Source: Sphingomonas yantingensis
Lineage (GTDB): Bacteria; Pseudomonadota; Alphaproteobacteria; Sphingomonadales; Sphingomonadaceae
Assembly: GCF_014199325.1 (NCBI RefSeq)
Contig: NZ_JACIJJ010000004.1
Coordinates: 124,001 to 188,000 of the forward strand
Length of the DNA stretch: 64,000 nt
Reading direction: 5' to 3'
Part shown: positions 17,219 to 27,116 of the stretch, piece after piece
Position numbering within the stretch: position 1 is the stretch's first letter
Layout of the letters: each line of letters starts with the position of its first letter
Program-made: the position numbers and the translations under genes
The notes under the pieces: generated by a model
Told to the model about the DNA's origin: nothing
The model's database searches: none
Seen by the model: the letters and a program-made list of their open reading frames with translations, nothing else

Positions 17219-19267
17219 TCAGTCGGGCAGCCCCGCCCGCAATTCCTCGATCCACAGCTGCGCATTGCCGTCCGACGGTGCGCGCCAGTCGCCGCGGGGC
17301 GACAGCGCGCCTGCGCCCGACACCTTCGGCCCGTTTGGGATCGCCGACCGTTTGAACTGGCTGATGCGAAAGAAGCGGTCGAGGAACGATTCCAGCCACT
17401 TGGCGATCGTCGGCAGGTCGTAGGCGCCGCGCGCCTCGGCCGGCAGGTTCGCGGGCCAGCGCCCCGCCGCGGCATCGTGCCACGCGTGCCAGGCGAGGAA
17501 CGCGATCTTCGACGGCGCCAGCCCCTGTCGGACGACATGATGCAGGAAGAAGTCGTGGAGCGCGTACGGCCCGATCCGCCCCTCGGTCGACTGCATCGCG
17601 CCGCTGGCGTCGGCGGGGATCAGTTCGGGGCTGATCTCGGTGCCGAGGATCGTCTCCAGCACCGCGTCGGTCGCGGCGTCATACTGGCCGCTCGCGATCG
17701 TCCAGCGGATCAGGTGCTGGATCAGCGTCTTCGGCACCCCGGCGTTGACCGCGTAATGGCTCATCTGGTCGCCGACGCCGTACGTGCACCAGCCGAGCGC
17801 GAGCTCGGACAGGTCGCCGGTGCCGAGCACGATCCCGCCACGCTGGTTGGCGAGGCGGAACAGATAGTCGGTGCGCAGTCCCGCCTGCACATTCTCGAAC
17901 GTCACGTCGTATTGCGGCTCGCCCGCGGCATAGGGGTGGCCCATATCCTTCAGAAGCTGGTTTGCGGCGGGGCGGATGTCGATCTCGTCGCCCGTCACCC
18001 CCAGCGCGCGCATCAGGCCCCAGGCGCTCGCCTTCGTCGCGTCGCCCGTCGCGAAGCCGGGCATGGTGAAGCCGAGAATATCGGTTCGCGGATAGCCGAG
18101 GCGATCGAATGCCTTGGCCGCGACGAGCAGCGCGTGCGTTGAATCGAGCCCGCCTGACACGCCGATCACCAGCCGCTTCGTGCCCGTCGCGGCAAGGCGC
18201 TGGCGAAGGCCCTCTACCTGGATGTTGAACGCCTCGTAACAGTCGACGTCGAGCGTTTCGGCGCGGTCGGGCACGAATGGGTAGCGGCGCACCGCGCGCT
18301 TGAGCCCCACATCGGCGAAATCGGGCCGGTGGTCGAAGGCAATGCGGCGGAAGCGAGTCTCGGGATGGCCGTTCGCCGCCGCGCAGTCGTTGAACGTGCC
18401 CGTGCGCGCGCGCTCCAGCCGGATGCGGCCGGCATCGACGTCGGCGATCACCAGCTCACTCGCCAGATCGAAGCGCTCGGATTCGGCGAGCAGCTCGCCC
18501 AATTCGTGGACCATCCCCTGGCCGTCCCAGGCGAGGTCGGTGGTGCTCTCCCCCGGCCCGCTCGCCGAATAGACATAGGCGGCGACCGCCCGCGCGGACT
18601 GCGCGGCGGACAGCAGCATCCGCTCGCGCGCCTTGCCGACGACGATGTTCGAGGCGGACAGGTTGGCGAGGATCAGCGCCCCGGCCATCGCGCCCGCCGT
18701 CGAGGGGGGCAGGGGTGCCCAATAATCCTCGCAGATTTCGGCGTGGAAGATGAAGTCGGGTAGGTCGCTCGCCGCGAAGATCAGGTCGGTGCCGAACGGC
18801 GCGACCTGTCCGGCGAGCGCGATGTCTAGCCCCGACAGGCCGATGCCCGAGGCGAACCAGCGCTTCTCGTAATATTCGCGGTAATTGGGCAGGTAGCTCT
18901 TGGGCACTACGCCGAGGATGCGGCCGCGCGCGATGGCGACCGCACAATTGTACAGCCGGCCGTTTCGCCGCACCGGTGCGCCGATCAGCAGGACGGGGCG
19001 AAGGTCCGCGCTCGCCTCGACGATCCGGGCCAATCCCGCTTCGACCGCCGACAGCAGCGCGTCCTGCATGTGCAGGTCGTCGATGGCATAGCCGCTGAGA
19101 TTGAGTTCGGGAAAGACCACGAGGTCCACCGCCGCCCCATCCGCCTCCCGTGCCAGCCGGATCGCATGATCGGTTGCGACCGCCGGGTCGGCAACGACGC
19201 CCGGCGGGGTCGCGGCGGCGACGCGGACAAAACCATGGGCGTGATGCGACCGGAAACGATGCGTCAA
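17219..19267 (-). CDS. nadE: Glutamine-dependent NAD+ synthase
   Basis: Amidates nicotinic acid adenine dinucleotide to NAD+, using ammonia made from glutamine, the last step of NAD synthesis. The 682-residue product is the long two-domain type. The N-terminal nitrilase-like glutaminase has the triad Glu54 (FPELNLSGY), Lys123 (VPKSYLPNY) and Cys179 (HAEICEDYW). The C-terminal synthetase has the pyrophosphate loop VSGGLDST near residue 375 and GTGDLSELALGW. It stands alone between a repeat element and the L,D-transpeptidase pair. Confidence 0.95.
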   Translation of the reverse strand: MTHRFRSHHAHGFVRVAAATPPGVVADPAVATDHAIRLAREADGAAVDLVVFPELNLSGYAIDDLHMQDALLSAVEAGLARIVEASADLRPVLLIGAPVRRNGRLYNCAVAIARGRILGVVPKSYLPNYREYYEKRWFASGIGLSGLDIALAGQVAPFGTDLIFAASDLPDFIFHAEICEDYWAPLPPSTAGAMAGALILANLSASNIVVGKARERMLLSAAQSARAVAAYVYSASGPGESTTDLAWDGQGMVHELGELLAESERFDLASELVIADVDAGRIRLERARTGTFNDCAAANGHPETRFRRIAFDHRPDFADVGLKRAVRRYPFVPDRAETLDVDCYEAFNIQVEGLRQRLAATGTKRLVIGVSGGLDSTHALLVAAKAFDRLGYPRTDILGFTMPGFATGDATKASAWGLMRALGVTGDEIDIRPAANQLLKDMGHPYAAGEPQYDVTFENVQAGLRTDYLFRLANQRGGIVLGTGDLSELALGWCTYGVGDQMSHYAVNAGVPKTLIQHLIRWTIASGQYDAATDAVLETILGTEISPELIPADASGAMQSTEGRIGPYALHDFFLHHVVRQGLAPSKIAFLAWHAWHDAAAGRWPANLPAEARGAYDLPTIAKWLESFLDRFFRISQFKRSAIPNGPKVSGAGALSPRGDWRAPSDGNAQLWIEELRAGLPD

Positions 19268-19344
19268 GAATGCGGCTCCCCGAACGGTTCAGGGCCATCC
19301 GTTAGCATCGAAACGCCTGCAGCGATGCCCTGTTTCGCGCAGCC

Positions 19345-20064
19345 TCAGCCCTTGGCGGCGTAGACGAGTGCGCCTTCGCCCAGATGATCGAACACGCGCT
19401 GCAATTCGGCCTCGCCCACCGCGAAGCAGCCCTGGCTGCGGCCGAGCTTGCCATGCGTGGTCAGCATGTCCTTGTTCGCATACCAGGCGGCGTGGATGAC
19501 GATCGCGCGGGCGAGTGCATTGGAATTGGTGGGGTCGAGTCCGACCAGCCGCTGCGACCGGCCATGCTGGCCGACATAATAATCGTCGGCGACGAACGCA
19601 CCCTCGCACGTCGCCTCCGACCCGTCATCGTTCGAGAAGCGCTGGAGGAAGGCGGTATGGCCGGGGTCCGACCCGATGCCGTGCGCGACCAAGAGCTTGT
19701 CCACCCGGCCGTTCGCCACGTCGATCAGCGCAAGGCGCGAGCGATAGGAGGCGGGGGTGAAGTCGATGATCGCGATCCGGTCACGCTGGCGAAGCTGCCC
19801 GGCATTGGCGTCGCGCGCGGCCATCGCGCGTTCCACCAGCGCCGGCGACACGCCGGGGACGCGGGGAGTCGCCGGCGCTGCGGCAGCGACGACGGGCGCC
19901 GGCGGTGCTACCGGCGCAACCCGCGGCGCCGGCTTTGCGCCGAGGCTGCTTACCGACTGGAGCGGCTGGCGCATGCAGCCGGGCACGAGGATCGCAGCCG
20001 CGGCGATCCCGCCCGCGCGGAGCATCCCCCGACGGGACGCGGTTCCGGTTAACAAGTCGTTCAC
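19345..20064 (-). CDS. Murein L,D-transpeptidase-like protein, YkuD_2 family
   Basis: An exported protein of the second YkuD-type family, probably acting on peptidoglycan cross-links. The 239 residues start with a twin-arginine-like signal (SRRGMLRAGG) and a possible lipobox ending at Cys30. A Pro/Ala linker follows, then the catalytic domain from about residue 95, with His191 (IVIHAAWYA) and the nucleophile Cys213 in GRSQGCFAVGE. It is divergent from another L,D-transpeptidase gene with only 32 bases between start codons. Actual activity of this family is little tested, so the substrate is inferred. Confidence 0.85.
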   Translation of the reverse strand: MNDLLTGTASRRGMLRAGGIAAAAILVPGCMRQPLQSVSSLGAKPAPRVAPVAPPAPVVAAAAPATPRVPGVSPALVERAMAARDANAGQLRQRDRIAIIDFTPASYRSRLALIDVANGRVDKLLVAHGIGSDPGHTAFLQRFSNDDGSEATCEGAFVADDYYVGQHGRSQRLVGLDPTNSNALARAIVIHAAWYANKDMLTTHGKLGRSQGCFAVGEAELQRVFDHLGEGALVYAAKG

Positions 20065-20096
20065 AATAAGCTAAGCCCCACCACTGGTCTTGGCAT

Positions 20097-20933
20097 ATGC
20101 GGGCATATAGCATGACGGCACCGGATTTTCGGGGACTTGACGCCGCTTCGCCCGCACTTTCGTCCCGGCGAAACCACGGTTCGCCGAGAGCGGCACGGAT
20201 ATTGCGGCTAGCCGTGGCCCCATTTTCGGCGTTGCTGATGCTGGCGGGTGCTGCGGCGGTTCCAGTGTTCGCTCAGCTTCCTGATCTCGAATCGCGAGCG
20301 CAGTCGCTGCGGAACGGCGAATATGTCTGGGCGGATCGCGGCGGCGCGGGGGCGGTGGCGATCGTCGTCAGCCTCGCCGATCAGGTCGCTTATGTTTATC
20401 GCGGCGGTACGTTGATCGGGGTGTCCACCATCTCGACGGGCAAACCCGGCAAGTCGACGCCCGCCGGCGAGTTCACGATCCTTCAGAAGAAGGTCTTTCA
20501 CCGCTCGAACCTATATTCCAATGCGCCGATGCCCTACATGCAGCGGCTGACCTGGACCGGCATCGCGCTCCACGCGGGGCATCTGCCGGGCTATCCCGCC
20601 TCGCACGGCTGCATCCGGTTCCCGGCGGCGTTCGCGAAGCAGCTTTACGCGATTACCGAGATGGGCGGCGCGGTCAGCGTCGTGCCCGACGTGGCACGCG
20701 GGCCCGCCCGCCCGCAACCGCGCGAGCTGCCGCCGGTGCGGGTGGCGCAGGCGCCGCGTGCTGCCGCGCCAGTGCTGGTGGCGGATGCGCGCGGGGCGCT
20801 GCGCCACGACGACGAAGCGCGCGCGGGCGACGACAGCGCCGCGCCGCGGATCGAGGTTGCGGCCGAGACGGCTTCGTTCGCCAGCTACGACGCGGTGTTC
20901 GCGCAAGGATATGGCGCGCGCGGCGCCGATTAG
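20097..20933 (+). CDS. L,D-transpeptidase (YkuD domain)
   Basis: Makes or anchors 3-3 peptidoglycan cross-links in the periplasm. The 278-residue product has an N-terminal signal anchor (ALLMLAGAAAVPVFAQ, about 45-60), and a YkuD domain over about 86-195 with His159 (IALHAGHLPGY) and the catalytic Cys172 in SHGCIRF. The C-terminal 80 residues are Ala/Arg-rich and low complexity. The start may be ATG 20097 or 20112. The stop shares TTAG (20930-20933) with the convergent wecC. Confidence 0.9.
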   Translation: MRAYSMTAPDFRGLDAASPALSSRRNHGSPRAARILRLAVAPFSALLMLAGAAAVPVFAQLPDLESRAQSLRNGEYVWADRGGAGAVAIVVSLADQVAYVYRGGTLIGVSTISTGKPGKSTPAGEFTILQKKVFHRSNLYSNAPMPYMQRLTWTGIALHAGHLPGYPASHGCIRFPAAFAKQLYAITEMGGAVSVVPDVARGPARPQPRELPPVRVAQAPRAAAPVLVADARGALRHDDEARAGDDSAAPRIEVAAETASFASYDAVFAQGYGARGAD

Positions 20934-22231
20934 CTGGCGAGGCGGATCGGCGAGACTTCGCTGACGGCGAGCTGCGGCTGGTCGGGCCAGATGCCGCGGG
21001 TGTCGTAGACGCGCTTGGCCGCGCGCTCCTCGAGCGGGACCGACCGGAACACGTCGTGGTCGACGAGGACGATCAGGATCGGGCAGGTCTCGAGCGCGGT
21101 GTCGATGTCGATCAGGCCGGCACCGCTGCCGTCGAACGCCTTGGGCAGCGTGTCGGCATAGGGCTCGACGATCCGCACCCGCTCGCCGAACCGGTGGGCG
21201 AGGCTGGCGGCGACCTTGAGCGCCGGGCTTTCCCGGAAGTCGTCGATGTTTGCCTTGAACGCGAGGCCGAGACAGGCGACCGGCGCGCCCGGCATCGCCT
21301 CGATCAGCGCCTCCGCGCGGCCGATCGTGTAGCCGGTCTTGGCGTCGTTCACCTCGCGCGCGGTGCGGATCAGCGGCGTGTTCTCCGGGTCGCCATGGAC
21401 GAGGAACCAGGGGTCGACGGCGATGCAGTGCCCGCCCACGCCGGGGCCGGGCGACAGGATGTTGACGCGCGGATGCCGGTTGGCGAGACGGATGACTTCC
21501 CACACGTCGATACCGAGATTGCCCGCCACCACCGACAATTCGTTGGCGAAGGCGATGTTGACGTCGCGGAAGGCGTTTTCGGTGAGCTTGGTCATCTCCG
21601 CCGCGCGCGCGGTCGTGGTGACGCACGCGCCGCGCACGAAGCGGCGATAGAATTGCAGCGCCTTGCGCGCGCATCGCGGGGTGATGCCGCCGATCACCCG
21701 GTCGTTGTCGATCAGCTCGACGAGGATGCGGCCGGGCAGCACCCGCTCCGGGCAATAGGCGATGGCGATGTCGGGTGTGCCCGGCCCGGTGCCGGGGACC
21801 TTCAGGTCGGGGCGCAGCTTCGCCAGCAGATCGCGCACCTTCTCGGTCGTGCCGACGGGCGAGGTCGATTCGAGGATCACCACGTCTCCGGCCTTCAGCG
21901 CGGCGGCCACCGTCGTCGCGGCCTTCAGCACATAGCCGATATCGGGCGCATGATTGTCGTCGAACGGCGTTGGCACCGCGATGACGAACACGTCGGCCGG
22001 CTCGATCAGCGTCGAGGCGCGCAGATTGCCGCGTGCGACCACGCCGGAGACGAGGCCGTCGAGGTCGATCTCCTCGATATGCACGCGGCCCGAATTGACG
22101 GTGTCGACCACCGACTGGCTGACGTCGATGCCCAGCACCTGCGCCCCCGTCCGCGCGATCACAGCGGCAGTGGGCAGGCCGATATAGCCGAGGCCGAGAA
22201 CCGCGACCTTGAGTTCAGCGTCGGTGGGCAT
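20930..22231 (-). CDS. wecC: UDP-N-acetyl-D-mannosamine dehydrogenase
   Basis: Oxidises UDP-ManNAc to UDP-ManNAcA with NAD+, for surface polysaccharide. The ATG at 22231 is chosen over one 11 codons upstream, because similarity starts at ELKVAVLGLGYIGLP and the first codons otherwise extend into wecB; this gives 433 residues. Motifs: Rossmann GLGYIGLP (13-20), the lysine of AAEMTKLTENAF, and the catalytic Cys269 in GPGVGGHCIAVDP. It overlaps the 3' end of wecB by 17 bases, so the two are coupled. The ugd-like gene at the left edge belongs to the same superfamily with a different motif set. Confidence 0.92.
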   Translation of the reverse strand: MPTDAELKVAVLGLGYIGLPTAAVIARTGAQVLGIDVSQSVVDTVNSGRVHIEEIDLDGLVSGVVARGNLRASTLIEPADVFVIAVPTPFDDNHAPDIGYVLKAATTVAAALKAGDVVILESTSPVGTTEKVRDLLAKLRPDLKVPGTGPGTPDIAIAYCPERVLPGRILVELIDNDRVIGGITPRCARKALQFYRRFVRGACVTTTARAAEMTKLTENAFRDVNIAFANELSVVAGNLGIDVWEVIRLANRHPRVNILSPGPGVGGHCIAVDPWFLVHGDPENTPLIRTAREVNDAKTGYTIGRAEALIEAMPGAPVACLGLAFKANIDDFRESPALKVAASLAHRFGERVRIVEPYADTLPKAFDGSGAGLIDIDTALETCPILIVLVDHDVFRSVPLEERAAKRVYDTRGIWPDQPQLAVSEVSPIRLAS

Positions 22232-23339
22232 CCGCGACAAGCTCCGATATCCGTGCCGCGGCATGGCCGTCGCCGAACGGATTGTGGGCGCGCGCCATCG
22301 CGGAATAGGCGCTCTTGTCGTCCAGAAGGCTGAAGATTTCGGAAACGATCCGCGCCGGATCGGTGCCGACCAGCCGCGCGGTGCCCGCCTCGACTCCCTC
22401 GGGCCGCTCGGTCGTTTCGCGCATCACCAGCACCGGCTTGCCGAGCGCAGGCGCCTCCTCCTGCACGCCGCCCGAATCGGTGAGGACGATGGTCGAGAGG
22501 TCGAGCGCGCGGATGAAGTGCGGATAGTCGAGCGGGTCGATGCGGGCGATGTTCGGCCTGTCGCCCAGCATCGCGTCCATCACCGACACGACGTTCGGAT
22601 TCGGGTGGCAGGGAAAGACGATCGCCACATCGGGCCGCGCGGCGATTTCGGCGATCGCGCGGGCGATATTCTCCATGCCGCCGCCGAAATTCTCGCGCCG
22701 GTGGGTGGTGACGAGGACGATCCGCTTGCCCGCGAACCGTGCGGCGAGATCGTCTAGGCCCACGGCAAGCGAGGGCTGCGCCTCGATCTTCGCGCGGGTC
22801 CAGTGGAGCGCGTCGATCACGGTGTTGCCGGTGACGTGGATGCCCGCCGGGTCGATGTTCTCGCGGCGCAGCGCATTGGCCGCCGTCTCGGTCGGCGCGA
22901 AATGGAGGTCGGCGATAGGCGCGACGATGCGGCGGTTCACTTCCTCGGGCCAGGGATGATAGATGTCGCCGGAGCGCAGCCCCGCCTCGACATGCGCAAC
23001 CGGGATCTTGCGGTAATAGGCGACGAGCGCACCGACCATGGCGGTGGCGGTATCACCCTGCACGATGACCCGGTCGGGCTTCTCGGCATCCATCACCTCG
23101 CCAAGGCCCGTCAGCAGCCGCGCGGTCAGCCGGTCGAGGCTCTGGCCCGGTTCCATCAGGTCGAGATCGATGTCGGGGGTCAGCCCGGCAATCTCCAGCA
23201 CCTGATCGAGCAGCCCGCGATGCTGCGCGGTGACGCAGGTGCGTACGTCGAGTCCCGGCTGGTCGCGCAGCGCCGCGACGACGGGGAACAGCTTGATGGC
23301 TTCCGGCCGGGTGCCGAAGATGGTGAGGATGCGCGTCAT
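22215..23339 (-). CDS. wecB: UDP-N-acetylglucosamine 2-epimerase, non-hydrolysing
   Basis: Interconverts UDP-GlcNAc and UDP-ManNAc. The 374-residue product has the family signatures GTRPEAIKLFPVV, VQGDTATAMVGALVAYY, the conserved VEAGLRSGDIYHPWPEE, and the late DSGGVQEEAPALGKPVLVMR with the UDP-binding EGVEAGTARLVG. It supplies wecC, which overlaps it. No glycosyltransferase accompanies the pair, so the polymer using ManNAcA must be made from genes elsewhere. Confidence 0.95.
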   Translation of the reverse strand: MTRILTIFGTRPEAIKLFPVVAALRDQPGLDVRTCVTAQHRGLLDQVLEIAGLTPDIDLDLMEPGQSLDRLTARLLTGLGEVMDAEKPDRVIVQGDTATAMVGALVAYYRKIPVAHVEAGLRSGDIYHPWPEEVNRRIVAPIADLHFAPTETAANALRRENIDPAGIHVTGNTVIDALHWTRAKIEAQPSLAVGLDDLAARFAGKRIVLVTTHRRENFGGGMENIARAIAEIAARPDVAIVFPCHPNPNVVSVMDAMLGDRPNIARIDPLDYPHFIRALDLSTIVLTDSGGVQEEAPALGKPVLVMRETTERPEGVEAGTARLVGTDPARIVSEIFSLLDDKSAYSAMARAHNPFGDGHAAARISELVADAHRR

Positions 23340-23458
23340 GGTCGCTGACTTAGCGCGACGAGGTGAAGCAAGCGCTAACCCGTTCGACCCCGCGCCTGTA
23401 AAGAATTGACTTCTGATCGCTTGCCGCCCAGCCTCTGGTAAGGAAGGGGCGTAAAGTC

Positions 23459-24841
23459 ATGGCAGAACGCAAGCTGATCGCGGGCCATGCCGTGCGCCGG
23501 GTGCGGCGGCAACTCGGGCTGACCCAGGCGGCGATGGCGACCGCGCTCGACATCTCGCCGAGCTATCTCAATCTCGTCGAGCGCAACCAGCGGCCGATTT
23601 CGGCGACATTACTGGTGCGGCTGGCTGAGCGATTCGACTTCGATGCGCGGACGCTGGCGGCGAGCGAGCCGGGCGGCGGCGCGGCGGCGATGCGGCGGCG
23701 GCTGGCCGACCCGATGTTCGCCGACCTCGACATCGACCGCGGTGAGCTGGAGGAGTGGCTCGCAAGTGCGCCCGGCGGGGCGGAGGCGTTCGCGCGCGCG
23801 TTCGATTCGCGCGGGGCGGCGGGGCCGGGCCTCGACGACGGGCACGACCGCGTGGCGCGAGAGGTGCGGCGCGCGATCGAGCATTGGCGCAACCACTTCC
23901 CCGATCTCGATGCCGCGGCGGAAGCGCTGGCCGACGAGCTTCGGCTGGCGAGCGGCGATCTGGGCCAGGCGATCGCCGAGCGGCTGCGTATCCGTCACCA
24001 GCTGTCGGTCCGCATCTTGCCGGTGGAGGTGATGCCCGACCGGCTGAAGCGGCTCGACCTCCATGCCCGCCAGCTCCAGCTGTCCGAATTGCTCGACCCC
24101 GCCAGCCGCATCTTTGCCATGGCCGAGCGGCTGGCGGGAGAGGTGCAGGGCGAGGTCGATGCGATCGTGCGCGGCGCGGGGTTGTCGGACCGCGTGGCGG
24201 AGCGCCTGCTGCGCCGGCATGTCACGGGTTATTTCGCGGCGGCGGTGATGATGCCCTATGCCCGCTTTCTGCGCGCGTGCGAGGCGACGGGGTACGATAT
24301 CGAACTGCTCCAGCGCCGGTTCGGCGCGGGGTTCGAGCAGGTCGCGCACCGGCTGACGACGCTGCAGCGCGTGGGCGCGCGGGGGCTTCCCTTCTTCATG
24401 CTGCGCGTCGACCGGGCGGGACAGGTGTCGAAGCGCTATGCGGGCGCAAGCGTGTCGCCGCTGGTGGAGGGGGGGCTGTGCCCGTTGTGGGACGTGTTCG
24501 CAGCGCTCGCGCGGCCGGGCGAGCTGGTGACTCAACTGGTCGAAAGCGAGGATGGTGGCCGCTGGCTGACGATGGCGCGCAGCGTCCAGCCGCATGCCGG
24601 GCCGCTCGGTGGCGTACGCGGGCGCTTCGCGGTGGCGATCGGCGTGGCGGCGGGCGAGGCGGGCGGGCTCGCGGCGGCACGCGGCATCGACCTCGCCGGC
24701 CGGGCGATGCCGATCGGCCTCGGCTGTACCGCCTGCACACGCGTCGACTGCTCGCAGCGGAGCGCCCCGCCGGCGGGACGGGCGCGGATCGTCAGCGATC
24801 GGGAAGCGGGGATGACGCCGTTCGCGTTCGGGGGCGATTAG
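23459..24841 (+). CDS. XRE-family regulator with short-chain acyl-CoA-type sensor domain (ScfR/RamB-like)
   Basis: A 460-residue transcription regulator. An N-terminal helix-turn-helix (about residues 10-62, [28 protein letters not shown]) is followed by the IrrE-like segment without a HExxH zinc site (as I recall for this family) and the C-terminal domain ending in [17 protein letters not shown]. This organisation is that of RamB/PrpC-type regulators, which respond to acyl-CoA and control acetate, propionate or glyoxylate metabolism. Targets cannot be told from the neighbours. The stop shares TTAG with the convergent Nramp gene. Confidence 0.85.
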   Translation: MAERKLIAGHAVRRVRRQLGLTQAAMATALDISPSYLNLVERNQRPISATLLVRLAERFDFDARTLAASEPGGGAAAMRRRLADPMFADLDIDRGELEEWLASAPGGAEAFARAFDSRGAAGPGLDDGHDRVAREVRRAIEHWRNHFPDLDAAAEALADELRLASGDLGQAIAERLRIRHQLSVRILPVEVMPDRLKRLDLHARQLQLSELLDPASRIFAMAERLAGEVQGEVDAIVRGAGLSDRVAERLLRRHVTGYFAAAVMMPYARFLRACEATGYDIELLQRRFGAGFEQVAHRLTTLQRVGARGLPFFMLRVDRAGQVSKRYAGASVSPLVEGGLCPLWDVFAALARPGELVTQLVESEDGGRWLTMARSVQPHAGPLGGVRGRFAVAIGVAAGEAGGLAAARGIDLAGRAMPIGLGCTACTRVDCSQRSAPPAGRARIVSDREAGMTPFAFGGD

Positions 24842-26175
24842 CCCGCGAATGTCTGGGCGAGCAGCGTCACGTTCAGGGCGATGACGATGAAGCAGATCGC
24901 CCAGGCGACGACCTTCAGCACGGGCCCGTTGACGAAGCCGCCCATCAGCTTGCGGTCGCTGGTGAAGCGGACCAGCGGCCACACCGCGAAGGGAAGCTGG
25001 AGGCTCAGCACCACCTGGCTGAGGATAAGGAGTTGCGCGGTGCCGCTCTCGCCATAGAGCGCGGCGACGATCGCGGCGGGCACGATCGCGATCAGCCGCG
25101 TGGCGAGCCGGCGCAGCCACACGGGCAGGCGGATCTTGAGGAATCCTTCCATCACGATCTGGCCGGCGAGCGTTCCCGTCACGGTCGAATTCTGTCCCGC
25201 CGCGAGCAGCGCCACCGCGAACAGCGTGCTGGCGAGGCCGGCGCCCAGCATCGGGGTCAGAAGCTGATAGGCCTCCTGAATCTCCGCCACCTCGGTCCGG
25301 CCGGCGGTGTGGAACGTGGCGGCTGCCAGAATGAGGATCGAGGCGTTGATGCAGAAGGCGAGCGCCAGCGCCACGGTCGAATCGATCGTCGCCAGCTTCA
25401 GCGCGTCGCGCCGCCCGACATCGTCCTGAACGAACGAGCGCGTCTGCACGATCGAGCTGTGGAGATAGAGATTGTGCGGCATCACCGTCGCGCCGAGGAT
25501 GCCGATCGCGATGTAGAGCATCGCCGGGTTCGTCACGATCTGGCTCGATGGCATTAGCCCCGCCGCCACCGCCGCCCATTCGGGCCGCGCGAAAATCAAC
25601 TCGGCGATGAAGCAGCCCGCGATGATGACGAGCAGTGCGACGATGAACGCCTCGAGTTTCCTGAACCCGAAGCGCTGGAGCGCGAGGATCAACATCACGT
25701 CGATCGCGGTGATCGCGATCCCGGCGACCAGCGGAATGCCGAACAGCAGTTGCAGCGCGATCGCGGTGCCAATGACCTCGGCCAGATCGCATGCGATGAT
25801 GGCAAGTTCGCACAATGCCCACAGGATGACGCGCGCCACCGGGCCGTACTGCTCGGCACAGGCCTGCGCCAGGTCGCAGCCGGCGACGATGCCGAGCTTT
25901 GCCGACAACGATTGCAGGATCATCGCCATCAGGTTGGAGAAGAGGATGACCGACAGCAGCGTATAGCCGAACGCCGACCCGCCGGCGATGTCGGTCGCCC
26001 AGTTGCCTGGGTCCATATAGCCGACCGCGACCAGATAACCCGGCCCTGCGAACGCCCCCAGCCGACGCCAGAACGACGCGCCCGCCGCCGGCACCGCGAC
26101 GCTGCGATAGCTTTCGGGCAGGCTGCCCGAGCGCCCCGCGTCGATCTCGGCACTGGCGGGTGGCGGCGGTGCCAT
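24838..26175 (-). CDS. mntH: Nramp family divalent metal transporter
   Basis: Proton-coupled import of Mn2+ or Fe2+ through the inner membrane. ATG 26175 is chosen as start (445 residues); an upstream in-frame ATG would add 14 unsupported residues. The metal-site motif DPGNW (55-59) in helix 1 and the helix 6 motif [13 protein letters not shown] are intact, with about 11 hydrophobic segments. It is divergent from the lipid kinase gene. No clear MntR or manganese riboswitch element was recognised upstream. Confidence 0.93.
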   Translation of the reverse strand: MAPPPPASAEIDAGRSGSLPESYRSVAVPAAGASFWRRLGAFAGPGYLVAVGYMDPGNWATDIAGGSAFGYTLLSVILFSNLMAMILQSLSAKLGIVAGCDLAQACAEQYGPVARVILWALCELAIIACDLAEVIGTAIALQLLFGIPLVAGIAITAIDVMLILALQRFGFRKLEAFIVALLVIIAGCFIAELIFARPEWAAVAAGLMPSSQIVTNPAMLYIAIGILGATVMPHNLYLHSSIVQTRSFVQDDVGRRDALKLATIDSTVALALAFCINASILILAAATFHTAGRTEVAEIQEAYQLLTPMLGAGLASTLFAVALLAAGQNSTVTGTLAGQIVMEGFLKIRLPVWLRRLATRLIAIVPAAIVAALYGESGTAQLLILSQVVLSLQLPFAVWPLVRFTSDRKLMGGFVNGPVLKVVAWAICFIVIALNVTLLAQTFAG

Positions 26176-26282
26176 GTGGCTACGTTCCCTTCGGCATTCC
26201 AGCGGGCCTAACACCATGGCGGCGGCTTGGCTGCATCCTTCGCCCGGACCGATCGTTGGGCAGGCTGAAAGATCGGGGGCTT

Positions 26283-27116
26283 ATGCAGAATCTCTGGTTC
26301 ATCACCAACCCCAGTTCGGGATCGGCGACGCGCGAGAAGTGCGATGCGATCGAGGCGGTGTTCGCCGAGCGCGGCCTGTCGCTGGTGGGCCGCACCGGCT
26401 TTCCCGACGAGCCGCTGCCCGACGAGGCGGCGCTCGCGTGGGCAGGTGCCGATACCGTGGTGCTGTTCGCCGGCGACGGCACGATCAATGCGGCGCTGTG
26501 CAAGCTGGCGTCGTGGGAGGGCAGCTTCCTGATCCTGCCGGGCGGCACGATGAACCTGCTGGCAAAGGCGCTGCACGACAGCCTCGATCCCGCCGAGATC
26601 ATTCATGCCGCGCACGAGGAAACCGCACGGGTCGCGCTGCCCTATGCCGAAGCGGGGCCGCATCGCGCGTTCGTCGGCCTCATCATCGGCCCCGCCGCGC
26701 AGTGGTTCCGCGCTCGGGAAGCGGTGCGAAAGCGCCGTCTGCTCGCGCTGTTCCGCGCGATGCGCCATGCGTGGGGCCGCACATTTGGCAAGGGGGTGCG
26801 CGTGTCGGGGACGGTGCGGCTGCGTCGCCGGTATCAAGCGGTACTGGTGACGCCCGACGCCCGCGGCCTTGACGTGGCCGGGATCGACGCGCGCGACTGG
26901 CGCTCGATCGCCGAGCTCGGCTGGAATTGGGTATCCGGCGATTGGGTGGGCGCGGGCGCGGTCACGCATGCGATCTCCCGCCATCTGGTGATCGAGGGAT
27001 CGCGCCCGGTGCTGGCGCTTTTCGACGGGGAGCCCGAGCGGCTCGACCCCGGCACTCGCATCACCGGGGGCATGAGCGCGCAGCGCTTCATCGCCACGCG
27101 AAAGGAGGCGGCATGA
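26283..27116 (+). CDS. Diacylglycerol/sphingosine-kinase-like lipid kinase
   Basis: Probably phosphorylates a lipid with ATP at the membrane. The frame is open from 26160, but ATG 26283 starts the conserved part (QNLWFITNPSSGSATR), giving 277 residues. The catalytic-domain motifs are present: FAGDGTIN (62-69) and LPGGTMNLLAKALH (85-98). It overlaps the metallophosphoesterase gene by ATGA, so the products are translated together, which suggests a kinase/phosphatase pair in lipid or lipid-head-group metabolism (inference). Confidence 0.85.
   Translation: MQNLWFITNPSSGSATREKCDAIEAVFAERGLSLVGRTGFPDEPLPDEAALAWAGADTVVLFAGDGTINAALCKLASWEGSFLILPGGTMNLLAKALHDSLDPAEIIHAAHEETARVALPYAEAGPHRAFVGLIIGPAAQWFRAREAVRKRRLLALFRAMRHAWGRTFGKGVRVSGTVRLRRRYQAVLVTPDARGLDVAGIDARDWRSIAELGWNWVSGDWVGAGAVTHAISRHLVIEGSRPVLALFDGEPERLDPGTRITGGMSAQRFIATRKEAA

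Noticed and set aside
23406..23434. TTGACT as the -35 of the XRE regulator
   Set aside because: No -10-like hexamer occurs at 16-18 bases, so it was not called as a promoter.
23609..25822. 737-codon minus frame across the XRE regulator and Nramp genes
   Set aside because: It covers two different real genes in other frames and has Arg/His-rich chance composition.
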